A program made the position numbers and the translations under genes. The notes beneath the pieces were generated by a model. That model worked only from the letters and a program-made list of their open reading frames with translations. It was not told where the DNA came from and made no database searches. This document shows, one piece after another, positions 43,401 to 58,400 of a DNA stretch of 60,000 nucleotides (the stretch's first letter is position 1; the number at the start of each line of letters is the position of its first letter). The DNA is from Symsagittifera roscoffensis (lineage: Eukaryota; Xenacoelomorpha; Acoela; Convolutidae), in the NCBI RefSeq assembly GCF_963678635.1, contig NC_087062.1, positions 20,387,789 to 20,447,788 of the forward strand, given 5' to 3'.

Positions 43401-46400
43401 CAGGCCTAGAATGAGCACTCCGAATGAGCGAGCAGGAAGAGTACAGCTCCAAGGATAAAATCATCTTTGAAAATTCCCCAATTAAAAGCCAGAACCTCAA
43501 GAAAGGAGATTGCGACTTTTTTCATAACTATCTCGGATTTTACTCAACTCAAACAATCTCCAGGCATGCCATTCATTGAGAAAAAAAGAACACATCTGTC
43601 AACTTTGATATCAAAATTTATTTATTTCGAAGAAAATACAAAAATTTGTGCCAAATGTTCAATGCTCGCATGGAAGCAAAACCCTAATAACAAGAAACTT
43701 ATATTTTTGAAATAGAGGCTACCGAAACATGACCGCGATCTACGAAAAATAGCTATCGTAATTTTGAATAATTGTCGAGCCAAATATTTCCATGCTGCAG
43801 AACGTTTAAAGAGCCCAGCAATTTCTGTTCAAAGCGAAAACTTAGAAAAACCTTAAAGATAGAGCGATCATGCGATCCTCTCCCCCGCGACCCGTTAACT
43901 CCCCTGAAAGCAAGCAAAATGCTAAAGGGATGATCCAAAACACAAATATTTTGTAAAAAAGCTCCCAAAGAAAATTAAATAAAGTGTCAAAAAATGAATA
44001 TGAATGTTTCTCCTGGTGCTACTGCTTAGATTTTTAACAATTCGCATGTCGCCGAAAGTGAGTAAAAACGAATGCTTAACAATTCTCTATCGTAATATAA
44101 GATCTTTGAGGTGTCATTACCGTCAACATCATGATTTGAACATCAGCTTACTTGAACATCGTGACCTTAAACCTAAAAACGACAACGCTATCAGAAACAT
44201 GGCTCAGAGATAATGACGATCCTAATTTTTTTAAATTAATGAAGTTTTCAGCACCACTTTTAAAAAGTATGGACACACAAAGTGGTTGCGAAACTTGTTT
44301 TCGTCATATCAGACCTGCATTATCATTCATTAGATGTAGTAAATCTTGAAGCTAATTGAATTTAAACGGATTTGAATCAAAAGAAGACTAATTTAATTGC
44401 TTCTATAAAACATCTCATTTTTGTGAAGAAGACTTTAGAGAAAAGCTTCAACCGTTTTCATCGAAACAAAATACTATCCTGATTGGTGACTCAATAATTG
44501 ATGTTCAGTCCACAAGCACCTTACTTCTTATTTTAACGTATACCAAAAGCACTCGACATTTTGATTTTAAGAAGCTACTTTCAAAGCTTGAAATATACAA
44601 TTGCAGTGGCTGTGTCAATAAATGTTTAAAGATTTTTTAAATAACTGATTGCAATATATAAATTTAGTTAATTTGGCTCCCAAATTGAACCCAATTATAG
44701 TGGTGTGCTGCAAGGATCACTAATAGTTTCCCTTTTGTTTCTGGTTTACATTAATGATTTACCCAACTGGTGTGATCGCTCAAAGCGGTTTCGTTTGTCG
44801 ATAGGAGAACTATAATTCAAAAACGAAATGAATTTTGACTCATTTTTCCAGGATCTGGAGGATGCTAACCAAAGGTTGATATCTAACTGTTTTTTCTTAA
44901 CCAAGATAAAAGAAAAGCTACTATCATCAGCAAGACCTCAACTTTAAAAGAAAATTTTAACATAAAAGGTTTGTTTCATCCAAAATGTCTTAATACTGTG
45001 AAATCATATATCTTAAAAAAAAATTTGCACCAAAAGCACCTCTTCAATTCCTTTGTTTTAAAACAAAAGAGTAATTCAAAATGGCCTGCTTGTGTATGGA
45101 TGCACTAGTATCACCAGTTCGACCTCAATTCTGAAATTGCAACGGAAAATATGCCGCAAAAATTAGAACAATCAGTTTTGCGAAAGTGTAAAAGTTCAAA
45201 CGTGAAAAATTAGGCTACAAGTTTTGAACTCTACATTTACGAGCTCTTTAAGGAGGTTGTCGAACAGCTGCTTGGGACCAGCAATTCAGACCTAACTGAA
45301 AGTCAAAGAAAAAAAACATCAAAGTTCGTTGCTGAGAGTTATGCTGAAGTATACTAGGGCTACGGCATGATAAGATGAAGACTCTTAAGGTAATTCCATA
45401 ATTTTTCTGTTTCGAGAGGTTAAGTTTGATAAATAGTAAACAAGATTTTCATTAGTTTCCTCAAAGTGTGCTAGATAGTGATATCAGTATAACGATGAGC
45501 TAATTATTGCAGATGTCTTCAAGTGATTACTAAAAAAATAAGGACGGTCTCTGGTTTTTGAAGGATGTCTTACAGTGCTCAAAGACTTGGATTTTATCAC
45601 TAATTTTCAAAGGGGCCTTTTTTTACTACTCGAAAATCATTCTTATCATTCTAGAGTGTACTTAGACTCTCAAGTATCATGAAAAATGAGAGACTTTATC
45701 GCAGACCAGGGCTGTTCCTAATAATCAGTGACAAAAACTTTTGAAAAAACTAAATTGAATTGTACGTAACTTGCCCGTTTAGGTTAAGTATGAAATGTTT
45801 TTGCTTCGATTATATTACCTTAGTTTGATGATGAAAATATTGTCTAGGGGCGTAAAAACAGGGCCTTTGGCGTTTTGATGCCTTAAGGTAGGCTTCAACA
45901 ATTGAAATTTATTGATTTAGTTTGATAAATATATACAAAAAGATTGATTTCTGTAATGCCTACTACTGTATGATGAATCATCAATATAAAAATTGAAACG
46001 AACATGTTTTGCCCAAACTTAAGTTTCAACTTGTTGAGTTTTAGAAATTGAAGTTTGATCTTTGAAATTCTCGTAGTGTTAAGACAATGTACTTTTAGCA
46101 AAGCCATAGACAAAAAACTCAAAGATTAACAAAAATGGTTGCGTGCTGAAGAAAAGAAACTAAAAAAAAAAATTCACAAGTTAATGAGACTGTTTGTACA
46201 AATGAACTCTTTTAAGAGGTTGCGAAAAGCTTTGCAGCTTAGTCATTCATGTCACTTAAAAAATAAGACGGAATTTGCGAGATATTATTGCATTTGAGCC
46301 GCGCGTAAAAAAATTTATTATATCGATGACATCCTTAAGATACAGTGAATACAAACATTTTTTTGAAATGTTGCTGTAGTTGATGCTCAGTTATTGGTTT

Positions 46401-49400
46401 CAAATAATCTGGTATCGTTCTGCCTATATACCTGCAAATTTATACTTTTCAAGGTAAATGATTTTTCATGTGCCTCATAATGTGTGTTCTTGATTCTATG
46501 TGAAGTTAGGAAAAATTAAGACCTAGTATGTCGCTTCTTTTAGTAAAACCAAATTTAAAATTTCATCTGGACTTTTTTTCTGAGTTGTTTTGAAATTTAA
46601 GAAAAATTTAGTCCGGTATATCGAAAACAGTCTCTACGCCATTTGCATGCAACATAATTAAAGCATGGTAAAATTTGCGTTTGAAACAAATAGTTTTAAA
46701 AATACGCTTTTGCTCAACAAAAAACTTCCTGCAAGATTCTTTTTGAAATCGAGTCATTTGCAAATAAGCCATTGGTCTTTAATGTCTTCGCATAGCAGTT
46801 TTAAAATGTCACGAAACAATTTCAGAAAAAATATTTACCTCTCAAACGCAATCCAATAAGTTAAGTTATTTACAGCAAAGATAATCAAAAGATTTCTAAA
46901 AGTTGAGCTAGTTTTCGACCTATTCCTAAGTGTTTTAAAACAGAAGCTTCAGCCATCATAGTGTTCCGGAGAGACAGAAAATTTCCCCAATTCACTCCTG
47001 ACAAAGTTTCATCAATTTGCTGTTGGATTTTCATCAGCTTATTATCATCATACCAGTCATTAACATTTTGCAGTTATGGTTGAAATTTCACTTTAGAAGT
47101 AATCTTCTGAGCATCAACTAAAAAAGTATCATCTGGAATCAAAGTTACATGAATGCTGCTGGCTGACGACGAATCATTAATTTATAAAGGAAACAAAACA
47201 GACCCAGATCTGCCTTTTGTGAAACACTTTTCACACTTTCTGTTCTATCAAGAAAACTTATGTTTTGATAGGCAAACTGTTGCCAGTTTAAGAGATAATT
47301 ACACGGTAGATTTCTTTTTCAAAAACCTTTGAAATTTTTTTAAGTTATATGTCATTATCAATGGTATCAAATGTTTTGCTCAGATAAAAAAAATAACAAA
47401 GATATCAAATTTTTTGTTGTTATTTGGCTACCTAATCTGTGTTGGACAAAACTGCAATTTTACGAGAACGATTGTTTCGAAACCCAATCATGTTTATATC
47501 ACATAAATTTTTTTTAGCAGCAATCATGAAAAACCATTTTAAAAGGACTTAAAAAATTTTTCTCAGAGAAGACAATAAAATTGAAGGACAATAGTTCTTG
47601 GGTTCGTTTCTTTCATCATCTTGATGCAGTGGTAATGTTTTTAAAAAGTTCCGAAAATGAAAAAAAAAACATTTCCTTCTGAAAGTATGCATAGCAAAAA
47701 CTTGTGTGTGTTAAGAAAACAAATATGTTCAGCCAGCTTCAGACAAAAAATATCCAGCAATTTTAAGCGTATCCTATCTAATGAGTTGATTTTGTTTGAT
47801 GCTTCTTGAAGTTTTTTCAGTAAAACAAGCGTTTTGTCGTTGGCATTAATTAGAAACTGGCCTGTGAAAATGTTGGTCAATTTTTGCTGTTGTCTTGGAT
47901 GCATTTCTAGCGAAACACTCAATGAAAAAATAACATCCAAGGCAGCACTTTTTTCTTTTTTTTCTTCCGCAGGAAAGATTAAAAGCATCAAAAATTTCAA
48001 ACGGTTTTTCTTTGTGTCACACTCATTCTGTCATAGAAACTGCTGTGTTCATTTTCCCCTAGACCCTTATTGACGTTTATTTTTTCACATCCTGTGAGTT
48101 TTTCTATTCTCACTGGATGGGTGTCTACCTATTTTTGAACAAAATTAATTTTTTCCCTCATCATTTGTTCAATTCGGCTATTAATCCAAGTATGATGTTT
48201 TTTTTCTTTCATCTCTGCAGAAAAAATTCAGTAAAAAGTAGTAGTCAAGTACTGGGTCAGTTTTTCTTTATAACAATTTGGATCATTGTCTTCAATTTTC
48301 ATTAATTCACCTTTAAAAGTATATAAGAAAGTTAAACAAATGTCGTCATTTAACAGTAACGCATAACTTAAATCTGGAGATTTTGGGAAAAAGATTGTAC
48401 TTTCCAGGTGGCTTTTTATGTCAAAAAGGCCAAAACGGTCATTGACAGTGCAACTTCGAAGTTTTCTTCTGCAACTTTTGTTCATTGAAATTCTTCAGAA
48501 AATATTCTTCAAATTTTTGAATGCCTCAGCCAAAAGTCATTAACGGTTTTTGTATTTGGAAACCCTACGATTGTAAGATAAGATATCAACGTTAGAGTCC
48601 CCTATGAGCGTTATTTTGCTAGTGAACGTTTTCAGTTCAATTATCATGCCTTCTAATGATTTCAAAAAGTTGGATTTTGGTGGGCTATTTACCATGCCTT
48701 TAATGTGCTGCTATCATTAAATAACAGTTACAAAATTATGCGTTTGTGCTTTTTAGGTAATTTAAATAACTTAATTAACTTTTTATAATGAAAGTCGCAA
48801 CGCCACCACCATGGGTGCTTACACGGTTAGTGCAAACATAATTTTCATAACACTTTAGTCTGTAATTGCTCTTAAGATCGCTATCAGAAATCTATGAATC
48901 TCTAGCCCAATTAAAGCAGGTTGGCTGCTTAGAGATCGCAAAAAATAGAAAATTGGTCAGGATGGAGGGCTCTTAAACATTGCACGTTGAGATTTTTTTC
49001 TTTCATTTTTTTTAACCAAATGAGTCATACCTCGCAAAAAGGTTTTCATTATTAAAACGGCAGTAGCTGTAAGTTACACTTAATTATTTTGCCACTAATC
49101 ATATCAATTCTAGTTGAAGGTCTTGGCACAGGTACATTTCCGTTGTTGATGAATTTTGATTGCGGAGAATTGCGAGGAACTGACTTCAGAAACTCCACTA
49201 GTTTGAAAGAATCAGAGAGTCGAGCGTACAGCTTTTTGATCAACTGATCTTTCGACATTTGATGGTGTAGTTTCTCAATCAATTTTTTTGTGGCTGAATA
49301 ATTACGCCCGCTAGAAAAGTTTTGTTTTGTACTACCCGAGAATGTGGCTCAGCAGTGTTTTTTGGTGGCCTCTTCATCAAAGGTTTTTTGCTGTTGAGTT

Positions 49401-52400
49401 TTTGATTCGCGTCCTACACATCAACTAAGCTATGCCTCTGAAATTTTCTATCTGGTGTAAAAGCAAATTTTGAGCGCTGTTAAATTTCACAAAATAAGAC
49501 AATCTGTCGAACTTTAATGTGCCAAATCATTAATTCTTTTTTCTTGGAAAAAACCCTATTTTGCAACTGAACAATAGTAATATCCTTGTCATTAGATTTT
49601 TTCATCATACCTTCTAGTAATTTCATTAATTTAGGATAAATTGTATCTTTCAGATTCACTATTGAATAAATCGTAATTTCAAATTTTCAAAATTTTTAAA
49701 CTTGCCGATTATGCCTATTTCACTAATATTCATTGCATTTGTATTGTTCTCCCGTCACACCTTGCACAAAGAACTACAATATATTGGAAAAAAAAGAATT
49801 GTTTGTTGTTGTGTACAGGTGCGATTTTGTGCCGACTAGGAGTGACCTGGTGTGTCTGTTGTGCAAAGTTGGACAGCATGACCGTAGTTTTGTCATCAAC
49901 TACGTTCTCTCTACCCAGTGCTGCATCACTCTCCAGCCAGGCGTATTCCTCAAACAGTTCTCAGGGTTACTAACACTACATTTGAAATAAGTAGCCATTA
50001 GTGGGCAAAAGTGTGTGGTTGATCCTGTACTAGCAATTTAAGGAGTAGAATGCATAATGTCGAATACTTTGAATAAGTTGGTTGTGATGCTTATGTACTT
50101 GTGGACTCCCCTCGCTTTTTAGCATTACGCTAGATTTTATCACAGAGAAATCAAAATCATATTAGCTGTCGAAAATCATATTATCGAAGTCTTTTTAAAG
50201 ATAAATGCAGGTGGTCATTATTTTTTAAGAAAGGCATAGGATGAGAAGCTAGAAAATGCGATTATCTGTAATTTTTGTAATTTATTGGAACGTTAAGACA
50301 TGGTTTTATCTGCTTTCCAATTTTCCACAATCATTTTATCGCAAGTAAAAAGCTTATAGTAAATTGTCTAGAATGGTGTTGGTTACCCAGGAAGTATCTT
50401 CCCAGGGATGTTTTTTTCAACGAACCATTGTTGAGCCGTTTGAATTTTCTGAACCGTTTTGATATATCTTACTAAATTTGATCCATTTTCTTAGGCTGCG
50501 AACGACAAAGCATCTGTGTGAGAACCATTGGCAACAGCCACTGAAATAATAATAATAATAAAAAAACAGATTATTTCATTTTAACCTGCTGTTGGTTCCT
50601 TTTAAGACACTGCAGTGTGAAGCACCGCATGGAGATAGTTGAGATGATGAGGGACGAATTGGACCCCTGTGGTGGTTGTGGAGATGCGGCCGCCACTCTC
50701 TGTCCCATAGTCACATGTAGGACACCCCATCACCACCCATGTCGTGACTCATATTGCTCACCTTGCGAGGACCACTGCGGGGCATCAGGATGTGTTAGTT
50801 TGTTTCAAAACTAGTTTTTTGAATGGTGTGAGTTTGAAGATTTTATTGACAATTAGATTTTTAAAGAAGCTATTAACGACATGTTAATCTATAATAAATT
50901 GCATCCAACGTTTTCCCAAGTTTTCTCCTGATAACCACTTGCTGCCAATTAATCGGTTAGCCAATTAATCGGTTAATCTAGACGGTTAATCTCAGGTCAA
51001 AACAAATCAAAGACCTTGTTTCGGATTTTGTTAACGTGGTCGTTCTTCGTCTTGCAGGACTCGTGTTGCCATGAGTCGCACCACTACACACGGCGTCTTA
51101 TGGGTGACTTCGAGGCGGAAAGAGAGTGCTTCGCGAGGGAGATGATGGCACTGGTAGACATGCCTCTCGTCCCCCCTCCTGGGTTGTACTCTGAATTGGG
51201 TCGAACAAAACTAAAGTGTTTGAGAGTTTCATTTTTTAATTGAATTTCAAGGGGAATGAATTTTTTGCTGCCAAATTTTTTCCTGAAACTGCCAATCCTA
51301 TTCTAAATCAGATCTTTGTTAATTTGTATGGATAAATCTTTTTGAAGATTTTTTTTTGGAAAATTAGGTTTTTCTGCGATTTTTTTTGAATCCTGTGACT
51401 CCTTTGACCAAATGAATCAATTGATATCAATTCCTTTTCAACTCAATTGGCCTCGACATTAGACCTTGTCCTATGCCTGCACCCTTTGGAGTTCCGCCTC
51501 TGGATCTGATGCGATGTCATTCACCCCAACCTTGTTACCCTCAATACCCAATGCCACCCCCACCACATGCAATGGAGCCCTGCTGGGACTCATGCGGTGA
51601 TGCTATGTGTAAGAACTAGTTGATACACTGATGAACTACAATTATTTTTTAAAAATTGTCCTAGCTTTGAGAAAAAGTGGTTCAAGTAATTTTCTTACTG
51701 GTCTTCACTTGGCATTGCTATTTTATTTTCGATTGCGACTTTTCAAAATACTTACGTTATTTAACCTATCAAAAATCAAGATCCTTTCCTCGCATCGTTC
51801 ATCAAGGCCCATCCCGTCCGTAACCACCTCCCCCTCCTCACGAATTTTAATTATGGTATCAAAACTTTTCTCTAACTTAATTCAAAACTTAATTTGTACT
51901 ACTTGCTGAGCGACTTCTTAGTCTTGTTTTTAGTTTCATTCGTTTTTTTTTCTAATTAAATTTATTGAGAGGAATTTTGCCTATCTGAGGTCATTTACAC
52001 GTTTACTTCCCGTAATCTTGCTATGTTTAATACATCTGCTCAAGGTCACCCGGCGCCCCCTGTCTGTCACACTCTGAGCATGGCAGACATGATGACCCGG
52101 AGACTGGACAATCTGCAGCTGCAGAACTGTTTCGCAGAGAGGAGGATGGCCGAGATATTCGAGGAGAGGACAGACACCATGCACTGCAGTCTGCAACAGA
52201 TGGAGGACGAGCTCAGGTCTATTCTGGCCGAAGTTGAAGACTACATGTGAGTGCACGCATATTTAAACCGACATGAAAATAATTTCAACGAAAACCTAAC
52301 TGTATTTTTCCTAAGTAAAAAACTGTATGACTTCGTTGAGACCAAAAAATTAGTTGAATTGCTTGTGTGAATATATTTATCCAAGAACTTTTTATTGAAG

Positions 52401-55400
52401 AACAGGCGACTTTGTAAGGATTTTATTTAGTTGTAAATCATTTTGGAAGTCTCCTAATTATTGTTCTCTGGAGTTGAAAATAACTAATATATCATTGTTC
52501 TTTAGCCCCGATTCGAGAAGCTTTTTTTTGGCATTTTTTGGCACAATATTTGCGGAATATAAGATTACAAGAGTAGCGCAATATAACCTGCCGCCAAAAA
52601 ATTGTCCAAAATACCCCCAAAATTGCCTGAAACTATTGCCAAAAGCAGCAATAGGCGATTTTTCAACTTAAAAAACTTTTAAATCACTAATACCGCTTTA
52701 GTTTTGGATGGGTTTGGGTTGTTTAAATTTGTTTTGTTTTAGGAGTGAACAACTGAGCATGGAGCATGACAAACACGTGATTGAAGTGAGTGACTTGGTG
52801 GCAGTGGCCTCTTCTCTGGAGGAAGAGCTGAACGAGCAGATCGAGGAGAGGAATGCATTTGGAGAACACATCGCTCACCTCACTGACGAGCTAGGTCAGA
52901 TTCTGATCCAAAGCCCAGAACTGATGTTAAATTGTGGGACCCCCGAGAGAGGGGTCCCACATGGGAAAGTTATACGGATACAATGTCTAAGTTAACTGAT
53001 CAAAACATTGCGAACATTTATTGAACCCATATTGAGTTATTTTTCGTTTTTTTTATTACACTCAACTTCTTTTTTGTTTTATTGTAATAAAAAAAATTAA
53101 ATATAAAACACATTAAAGTATCTGTATTTTACATCCGGGTGGTCCCAGAAAAATTTCGCTGGACCCTCTTGTTACATTTGTACCCAAAAAATATACAAAG
53201 ATTTGTTCTTAAGAGTTTTGAAGTGACTGGATCGGATGTTTTTAGAGCAAATGGAAAGAGGTCACCACCGGGACATAGTGAACATCTTGCGCACATTCGG
53301 CAGCAAGTTACACCAGATAGCTGCTGTGGTATGTATAAATAATAATCAACTAATTGGTTACTTGTCAAATGGCCTTAAGTAACCCTAAATTTTGATTTGA
53401 CACATCTTCGTAAAGCGCGCTAAAAACAAGGAGTTTCCCATTTAATCGACAGATTCAGAATGACGATACTTTAGGTTCAATCAAACACTGTGCACTATCT
53501 ATCGAAATTAGTGAAATACCCCCTTAATGATGGAAAGTGAACGAGCAAATGCAGTGTTCTAGATTTACTACTCGCAACGCCCACAAATGAGACATGAGAA
53601 AACAAAGATAGCCGGTTGCTGTGCAATTAGCGCAGAATATTCCGACTGTATTCTTAAAAAAAATTCATAAAAAGGTTTTTCATGCTTTTTTTTTTCAAAT
53701 TAGAGTGGTTTTTTGGGCGTAGTGTAATGTAAGGATACGACGAAAATCTGAAGTTTAGTCATATTTGACACTCAGACTAAAATTGGCAAATCGGGAAACA
53801 CTTTTTGTCGAAAAATAACTAGAGAATAAATAAAAACAAAGGTCAAAAAATTTTGGAAATTTTATTTTTCAATTTTCTTTTGCAGAAATTGTTTTGACTT
53901 TTTTTACTCCAAAAATTGCGGTAAAATTTTCAAGAAATAAGTTTCATATCGTATTCTTCTATAATATGCCTGCTCACTTGCTTCAATCGCGCGAATTAGA
54001 CTTAAACTCAAAAATTATGAACCGGTTTTTCTCGACACTGGGACAACTTTTTGAAAAACTTTGAATGCCATTCCAATCAAGACTTAAAAGGCTCTAATAT
54101 GATTTAAAAAAACTCCGCCCATTTCGATGATGATTTGTGGTAAATGCTTTTGGTTGAAAAACAAAATAAGCCTACTCGCTCACCTTATTCGCTCGAAATT
54201 AGATTAAAAAATAAAAGTTTCAAACGGATTTTTCTCGGCAATGAGAAAATTTATTCAAAATACCGACTGAAAGGGCTTTTATATGATATATCTTTCGACC
54301 CATTCCGCTGATTATTTGTGGTACCTGCTTTTGCGTGGAAAACAAAAAAAAATAGAAAACCGAATACAAAATTCCTCCCGATTTTCAATGGTCGGAACAA
54401 TAATCCATATGAACAAACTCATTATAATGTTTTCAACCCAATCGCCCTTCCCACGCAAAGAGCTCTTCATGCTTCCAGGTATGTGTAACAGGAGTCCTCA
54501 TCACAGCCTCATGCGACTGCAACTGTGCCTTGGAGTTCCAACTATTCGAGGACAATCTGTCTTGTCTAGACAGAGTATTATGTGGATGTAATGCACTGGT
54601 GTGTCAGATCAAAACACTGGAATCAGATATTGAGTATCTTAACAAAGCACTAGTCGAAAAAGGTAAACATTTTTAAACCAGCAGTTATTGCAAACAATTA
54701 AAAACCTAATTCGTTTTGAAATATTTCCATGAACTTTTGATCCGTGAAATACTTTCATGAATTGTAATATTGCTGATAGAGATGGATCTCGGTTCTATTA
54801 CGTTGCATTAAATACTAATTTAGCCCAAAATGTATCCCAAATAGAATAAAAAGGTTTCACTATAGTTGAACGCGTTCTCTTTTCTTGCTCATCTGGTAAA
54901 GGGGGATTATATTGGCAACTACCCTAATGATCTTGGTTAACGAAGAGAATGTGTTTGAAGTTCAAAAATATCATTGAACATCATCAGGGCTTCTCCAGTA
55001 AGTTGCTTCCATTTTTTATTTCAGAGGCCATCATTCGTGACCTGTACCACGGGGTGCAGCTGTTGACCTCAGAGGTGTCCTCTCTCAGATGTGCTCTGGG
55101 TGAGTTGAGTGGGGAGGTGTGCTCTGCTGACTGTCTAGATGCCACACGCCTCGAACAGCTAGAGAAGATGAGGGCATGCATATCCAGGTAAAACAATCTG
55201 GGGCATACTAAAAACATCTCAAAACAGTTCCGCGTTTTAATGCATAGACTAAATTAGTCTCTTGTTTTTGATATGAAGAAGACGAGCGAAAGTGTCAACT
55301 TCTGCCACAGTGTACAAAAAAAACCACAATTCCGATAAATGTTTAAGAAAGCTGTTGAAAAAAATTGTGTCTGCATAAAAAATTCATATCTGTGAGCCAT

Positions 55401-58400
55401 AGTGGGATACACTATTAAAACTAATAAACGTAGTGAAGACTGTTATACAGGTCTTGGTGATTTCTTTCGTGTTTTTTTTTAATTACGCTGAAACTACTTT
55501 GTTAATAGATGAGAAATTTATATTACAAGAAGCCACTTACACAGCCCAACAAATTTCTAGAAAGGTTACATCTCCAAAAACCTGTATAAAAGGAAATACT
55601 TCGCTTGACATTCAAAATGTGATTTTTGCTATATAAAACTCAAATCTTTAACTAAAAACAAAGTTTGAACAAGTTGCGCAAATTTTTGGAGATTTAACCC
55701 TTCTAAAATTTTGATGGGCTTTGTAAGAGGATTCTTGTAATATAAATTTCTCATCTATTAACAAAGAAGCTTCAGCGTAATTCTTGATTAATTAAAAAAA
55801 AAGCCAAATTGACCCATTTTTAGGCTAAATTTTTGGTCGAGAATTTCGGAGAAAAAATTGCCCCATATTAATTCTGTTGAAATTCTAAGCTTTTTTTGTT
55901 CTATACCTTTTTTGTCTAAACTTAACCCAATTTGGGAAAAACGCGTTTGAAATTTCAAAATTCGTTCGTTTTGTTCGGTTAATTTAAATCAACACTGTAT
56001 CACTTTCGAACAGCAAAACGTGACGAAACGAACGTACAGATTTGCATTTATACCTATTGATGCATTTATGAAAGCACTTAAATATATATGGACTTTTTGA
56101 GTTCAGTTGAGTTTCATCTGCTGGAAGTGACGTAAATAGCACTCTCCAAATACGAACGAGGTAATGGCGCGAAAAAACGTGAACGATTACTAGTTTCGAA
56201 GGTGGAATTTAATTTTTAGATTTCCAGCGGAATAAAAACTTTACCTACTGATCCAATTTTCTCAAAACGAGTTTATGTTATGAAATCTTAAACTGTTCTA
56301 GAAGTTAAAGAGATTTTTGAGATTTTTTCGACAAAGTCAGTATTTTTTTACGTTTACTTGCGTTCATTGCATTTTTCCAATCTTCGATTGGCTATGTCTT
56401 GAGGTAATCTTAAATTTTTGTCACGCTTAAATTTGACTTTTCGCAATTTGACTTTTAATTTGTCCAAAATTTGCTTCATTTCCGTTGTCAATATCACTTT
56501 CGAACAGCAAAACGGACTAAACGAACGTAACAAAAACGTTATCGTTTTCTAGTTTTTTTTTCTGTTTCCTTGCGTTCATTGCTCTTTTCCAACTTTCAGT
56601 TGCTATGCTTAGTTCAATGATATATCTAAGTAATTTTTAGGCATGAAATGCATACACGAGATCTGGCTGCAGTAGTGAGGGAGAATGAAAGCCTTTTGCG
56701 GTGCTCAGAGGACGAAAAAGAACACTTAGAAACACTTTTGAGGTAAAAAAAAAATAATGCACAAACAATTTAAAGCCCCAGCCATACGCGTGGCACCATG
56801 CAGGGTTCCAAAGGAGCCGTAGATAATTGCAGGCAATTCTTAATGTTAAAATAAAATTTTTTCATAAATGACGCGACGTTTTGTTGCATATGTTTTGATT
56901 ATGGGGACCTGAATTTAGAAAATTTTGGTAATTTTATAAGGGTCGTTAAGAAGTAGAATGTCACTATAGTTACTTGCACCCTATGATTGCTATGGTACTA
57001 TAAATGTTGCGACAAATAATTTTCATGGTGAAAACTGTCTTGCATAATGGTAAAAAATTGTATTTATTCTAACTTGATTGGTGAAAAAACTATTTTAAGT
57101 GTTTTCTAAAAAAAATGTCCATGCGACGCGTGATTAGTCGTTTTCCACATAAGTCATGCATGGATGTGTATGTTTACGTATAAATAAGGGCAGAAGAACG
57201 AAGTGATTTTCAATTACATATAACTTGATGACTTGTTGCAGTTTGACTTATCATTTCTTTGTAAGTTCACTTCATTTTCTTGTTCAATAAAGGGAAATCT
57301 CACTATCGAACAGCAAAAATGAACATATCAATTGACAGCTAGTTTCAAAAATGGATTTTTTTTTTTGAATTTCCAGCGGAATCACAAAAAATTACCTATT
57401 GATCCAGTTTTCCCTAAATGGGACAAATTTATGAAAAAGTGCCAATCAAACACAGCATTTGATATCCAAAGAGCTCTAATGTGGTATTTTATTTTCTTCA
57501 TAATTCAAAACTTGAAGAGAATGTTGAAAAAATTGATCCTTTTTTCCTGGATTGATCCTTTTTTCCTGGATTGATCCTTTCCGTTCTTCTATGGATGGCA
57601 ACCCGGGTAACTTACTCGATTGAACGGATATAATTGTGCCGGCAAAGATATTGAAAATCTTGCTATCACTGTCGATTATATGATTTTTTCTGCTCAGAAC
57701 GTTTTGTTTTTCAATGAAAGGTTCACGTTTTGTTCTGACCACTCTCAACGAGTGGGAACGAACTCTTGATTTGTGTCGTTTTTTTCAAGCCAATTTTGCA
57801 AGGAAAACTTGAACGGGGTCAAGGTTGGTATGATATTGAAGCCCTGTAACAATGCGCCCCCCCCCTCGAGAAAATCCTAGATCCGTCCCTGGCCCTGTTA
57901 GTCGTGATTTAACCATCTCTCAGGGCCGAGAAAAAATTGGTCTGATTATTTTTAACTTTCAGACTAATTAAGATGCAACTTGATGAGAAGCTGACCTCCC
58001 AATTGAATTCGACTACAGTTTCAACCCTTTTTCTATGTTTTAACTGTTTTCATTTTGTCGCTTTTTTACATAACTCAGTTACCTGTAACAAACAATTGCT
58101 GTAAACTTTTTGAAAAGAAAATTGAATTTTTTCTTTTCTTAGATTTTTTTTTACTTTTTAATTTCTTTTCTTGAAACTTCTGGTTGAAACATGCAGTGTT
58201 ACATTCCCAGCAACCGGTTATCCTCGTGATTTTGATGAATTTGAATGATGAGATCATCATTGCGCTGCAATATATTAGACCTGAAATCTTTTTGAATTCA
58301 GGGAAGCTCATTTTTCATTTTAACTTTTTCAGCTCATTTTTTCTGATGTATAAGATGACGATCCTCTTCCTAGGTCGCGTGACGAACACATTCTAGCAAT

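Larger units (their letters stand above)
43116..49818 (+). other. 6.7-kb intron of the coiled-coil gene holding two decayed LINEs
   Basis: No exon was found between 43116 and 49818. The main contents are the + strand LINE remnant at about 44000-45350 and the - strand LINE remnant at about 46900-49300. A small hairpin lies at 43274-43297. The rest is AT-rich without recognisable features. Confidence 0.65.

Noticed and set aside
53139-53342. 67-codon ORF covering exon M in another frame
   Set aside because: Only the alternative frame joins the exons on both sides in phase and continues the coiled coil.
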